15,080 bases of DNA from JAFNAG01 sp050011535. GTDB taxonomy: Bacteria; Acidobacteriota; UBA6911. Both the position numbers and the translations under genes were made by a program. The stretch lies in contig JBEKIX010000077.1 in NCBI GenBank assembly GCA_050011535.1, positions 1 to 15,080 of the forward strand, given 5' to 3'. The notes beneath the pieces are model-generated. The model made no database searches and was not told where the DNA came from. It saw only the letters and a program-made list of their open reading frames with translations. Below, one piece after another: positions 14,434-15,080 of the stretch (position 1 is its first letter; the number at the start of each line of letters is the position of its first letter).

Positions 14434-14468
14434 TCAGACCTCAGATTTCGGAACTCAGACCTCGGATT
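14434..14468. repeat. Direct repeat of 14 bases in the adaptor-ATPase gap
   Basis: TCAGACCTCAGATT (14434-14447) and TCAGACCTCGGATT (14455-14468) match at 13 of 14 positions with a 21-base period. On the - strand the copy nearest ATPase 1 supplies its GAGG ribosome binding site, just before ATG 14432. Related TCTGA words recur in the rest of the 70-base gap. Confidence 0.6.
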
Positions 14469-14502
14469 GCAGACCACGATCTGAAGCCTGATGTCCGTCC
14501 TG

Positions 14503-15080
14503 CTAATTTTTGTCGCCAAGCAGAATTTCGGCCTCCGCGGGCATGTTCAGCTTCAGTTCGTGCAGCAGATTCTCGACCTCGATTTTGACCCTGTAAACGA
14601 GTTTGACGCGCTCCTCCGGGGTTTGAATCTGCTTGGGCGTGAACTCTGCTTCCGAGGATATAAACGTGACTCGCCCCCAGTACACCTTGCCCGGGTACGA
14701 ATCGGTCGTTACCTTGACCTTCGCTCCGAGCTTCACGCGGCCAAGATCCTGCTCGCCGATGTAGGCGCGCAACCAGGGACGATCCGACTCCCCTATCGTG
14801 ACAAAAGTCGTGCCGGCGGCCAGGATCTCTCCTGCCTCCGACGACTTGACCAGGACGACGCCGTCGACAGGAGAGGTCGCAACCGAGTCCGCCAGCTGCG
14901 CGTCCATCACGGCGACCTGGGCGCGTGCCTGCTCAACCTGGGCATGCCGCGTTTGCAGCTCCTGTTCCATCCGCCTCAACTCCAGGCGGGACGCCTCCGT
15001 AAGCTGCAAGTTGGCGCGCGCCTGATCCACCTGGGCGCGCGCGCCATCGATCTCTTCCTTGCGCGGCCCCGCAACCACGA
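14503..15080 (-). CDS. HlyD-family membrane-fusion adaptor, C-terminal part (YbhG-like)
   Basis: This is the C-terminal part of a periplasmic adaptor that links an inner-membrane ABC exporter to an outer-membrane channel; the gene continues past the right edge, so its start and signal or anchor are not seen. About 192 residues are visible. First comes VAGPRKEEIDGARAQVDQAR, the start of an Ala/Gln/Arg-rich coiled-coil hairpin arm. Then comes the lipoyl-like half VATSPVDGVVLVKSSEAGEI, and then a beta-barrel region with WLRAYIGEQDLGRVKLGAKV and SSEAEFTPKQIQTPEERVKLVYRVKI. The AEFTPK...T...LVYR pattern is characteristic of the YbhG/YhiI group. The GTG at 15076-15078 is most likely an internal Val. 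TAG at 14503-14505 ends the gene, 70 bases before ATPase 1. It is the first visible gene of the exporter operon, whose promoter lies outside the window. Confidence 0.92.
   Translation of the reverse strand, partial: VVAGPRKEEIDGARAQVDQARANLQLTEASRLELRRMEQELQTRHAQVEQARAQVAVMDAQLADSVATSPVDGVVLVKSSEAGEILAAGTTFVTIGESDRPWLRAYIGEQDLGRVKLGAKVKVTTDSYPGKVYWGRVTFISSEAEFTPKQIQTPEERVKLVYRVKIEVENLLHELKLNMPAEAEILLGDKN

Noticed and set aside
14432..14519. N-terminal extension of ATPase 1 to 14519
   Set aside because: The added residues come from the short direct repeats and overlap the adaptor gene; family homology and GAGG spacing favour 14432.

Overview
This window reads as chromosomal DNA of a GC-rich, probably soil or sediment bacterium with both anaerobic and respiratory traits. 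The combination of pyruvate:ferredoxin oxidoreductase, a PEP-CTERM protein, a secreted S53 peptidase and a complex palindromic intergenic repeat would fit Acidobacteriota or a neighbouring phylum. That placement is inference; no rRNA or other marker gene is present.

Layout: genes on the + strand fill 250-8451 and genes on the - strand fill 8692-15080, meeting tail to tail at about 8452-8691. (1) 250-5487: a GltD/NfnB-like Fe-S flavoprotein followed by a full-length pyruvate:ferredoxin oxidoreductase (nifJ), closed by a strong intrinsic terminator. Together they could pass electrons from pyruvate through ferredoxin to NADP, or the reverse. (2) 5556-6128: a long non-coding stretch with recurring TGTAA/TTACA words and a structured leader. 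(3) 6129-8451: a PEP-CTERM exported protein, a decayed copy of its 5' end, and a secreted S53 (sedolisin) peptidase without the long family pro-domain. (4) 8692-9900 (-): L-2-hydroxyglutarate oxidase (lhgO). (5) 10012-15080 (-): a YbhGFSR-type exporter, read in the order HlyD adaptor (cut by the window edge), ATPase 1, ATPase 2, permease 1, permease 2. The double ATPase YbhF of E. coli appears here as two separate genes.

The most notable features are a ~195-bp nested palindrome (13290-13484) with perfect 31-bp arms between the two ATPase genes, which supplies about the last 20 codons of ATPase 1; the asymmetry of the two ATPases (ATPase 1 has Ala where the switch His should be); and the PEP-CTERM remnant, which keeps the residue spacing of the intact copy before losing frame. 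I see no CRISPR array, tRNA, rRNA, transposase or phage gene, and no clearly new multi-gene system. The individual anomalies are listed as findings.
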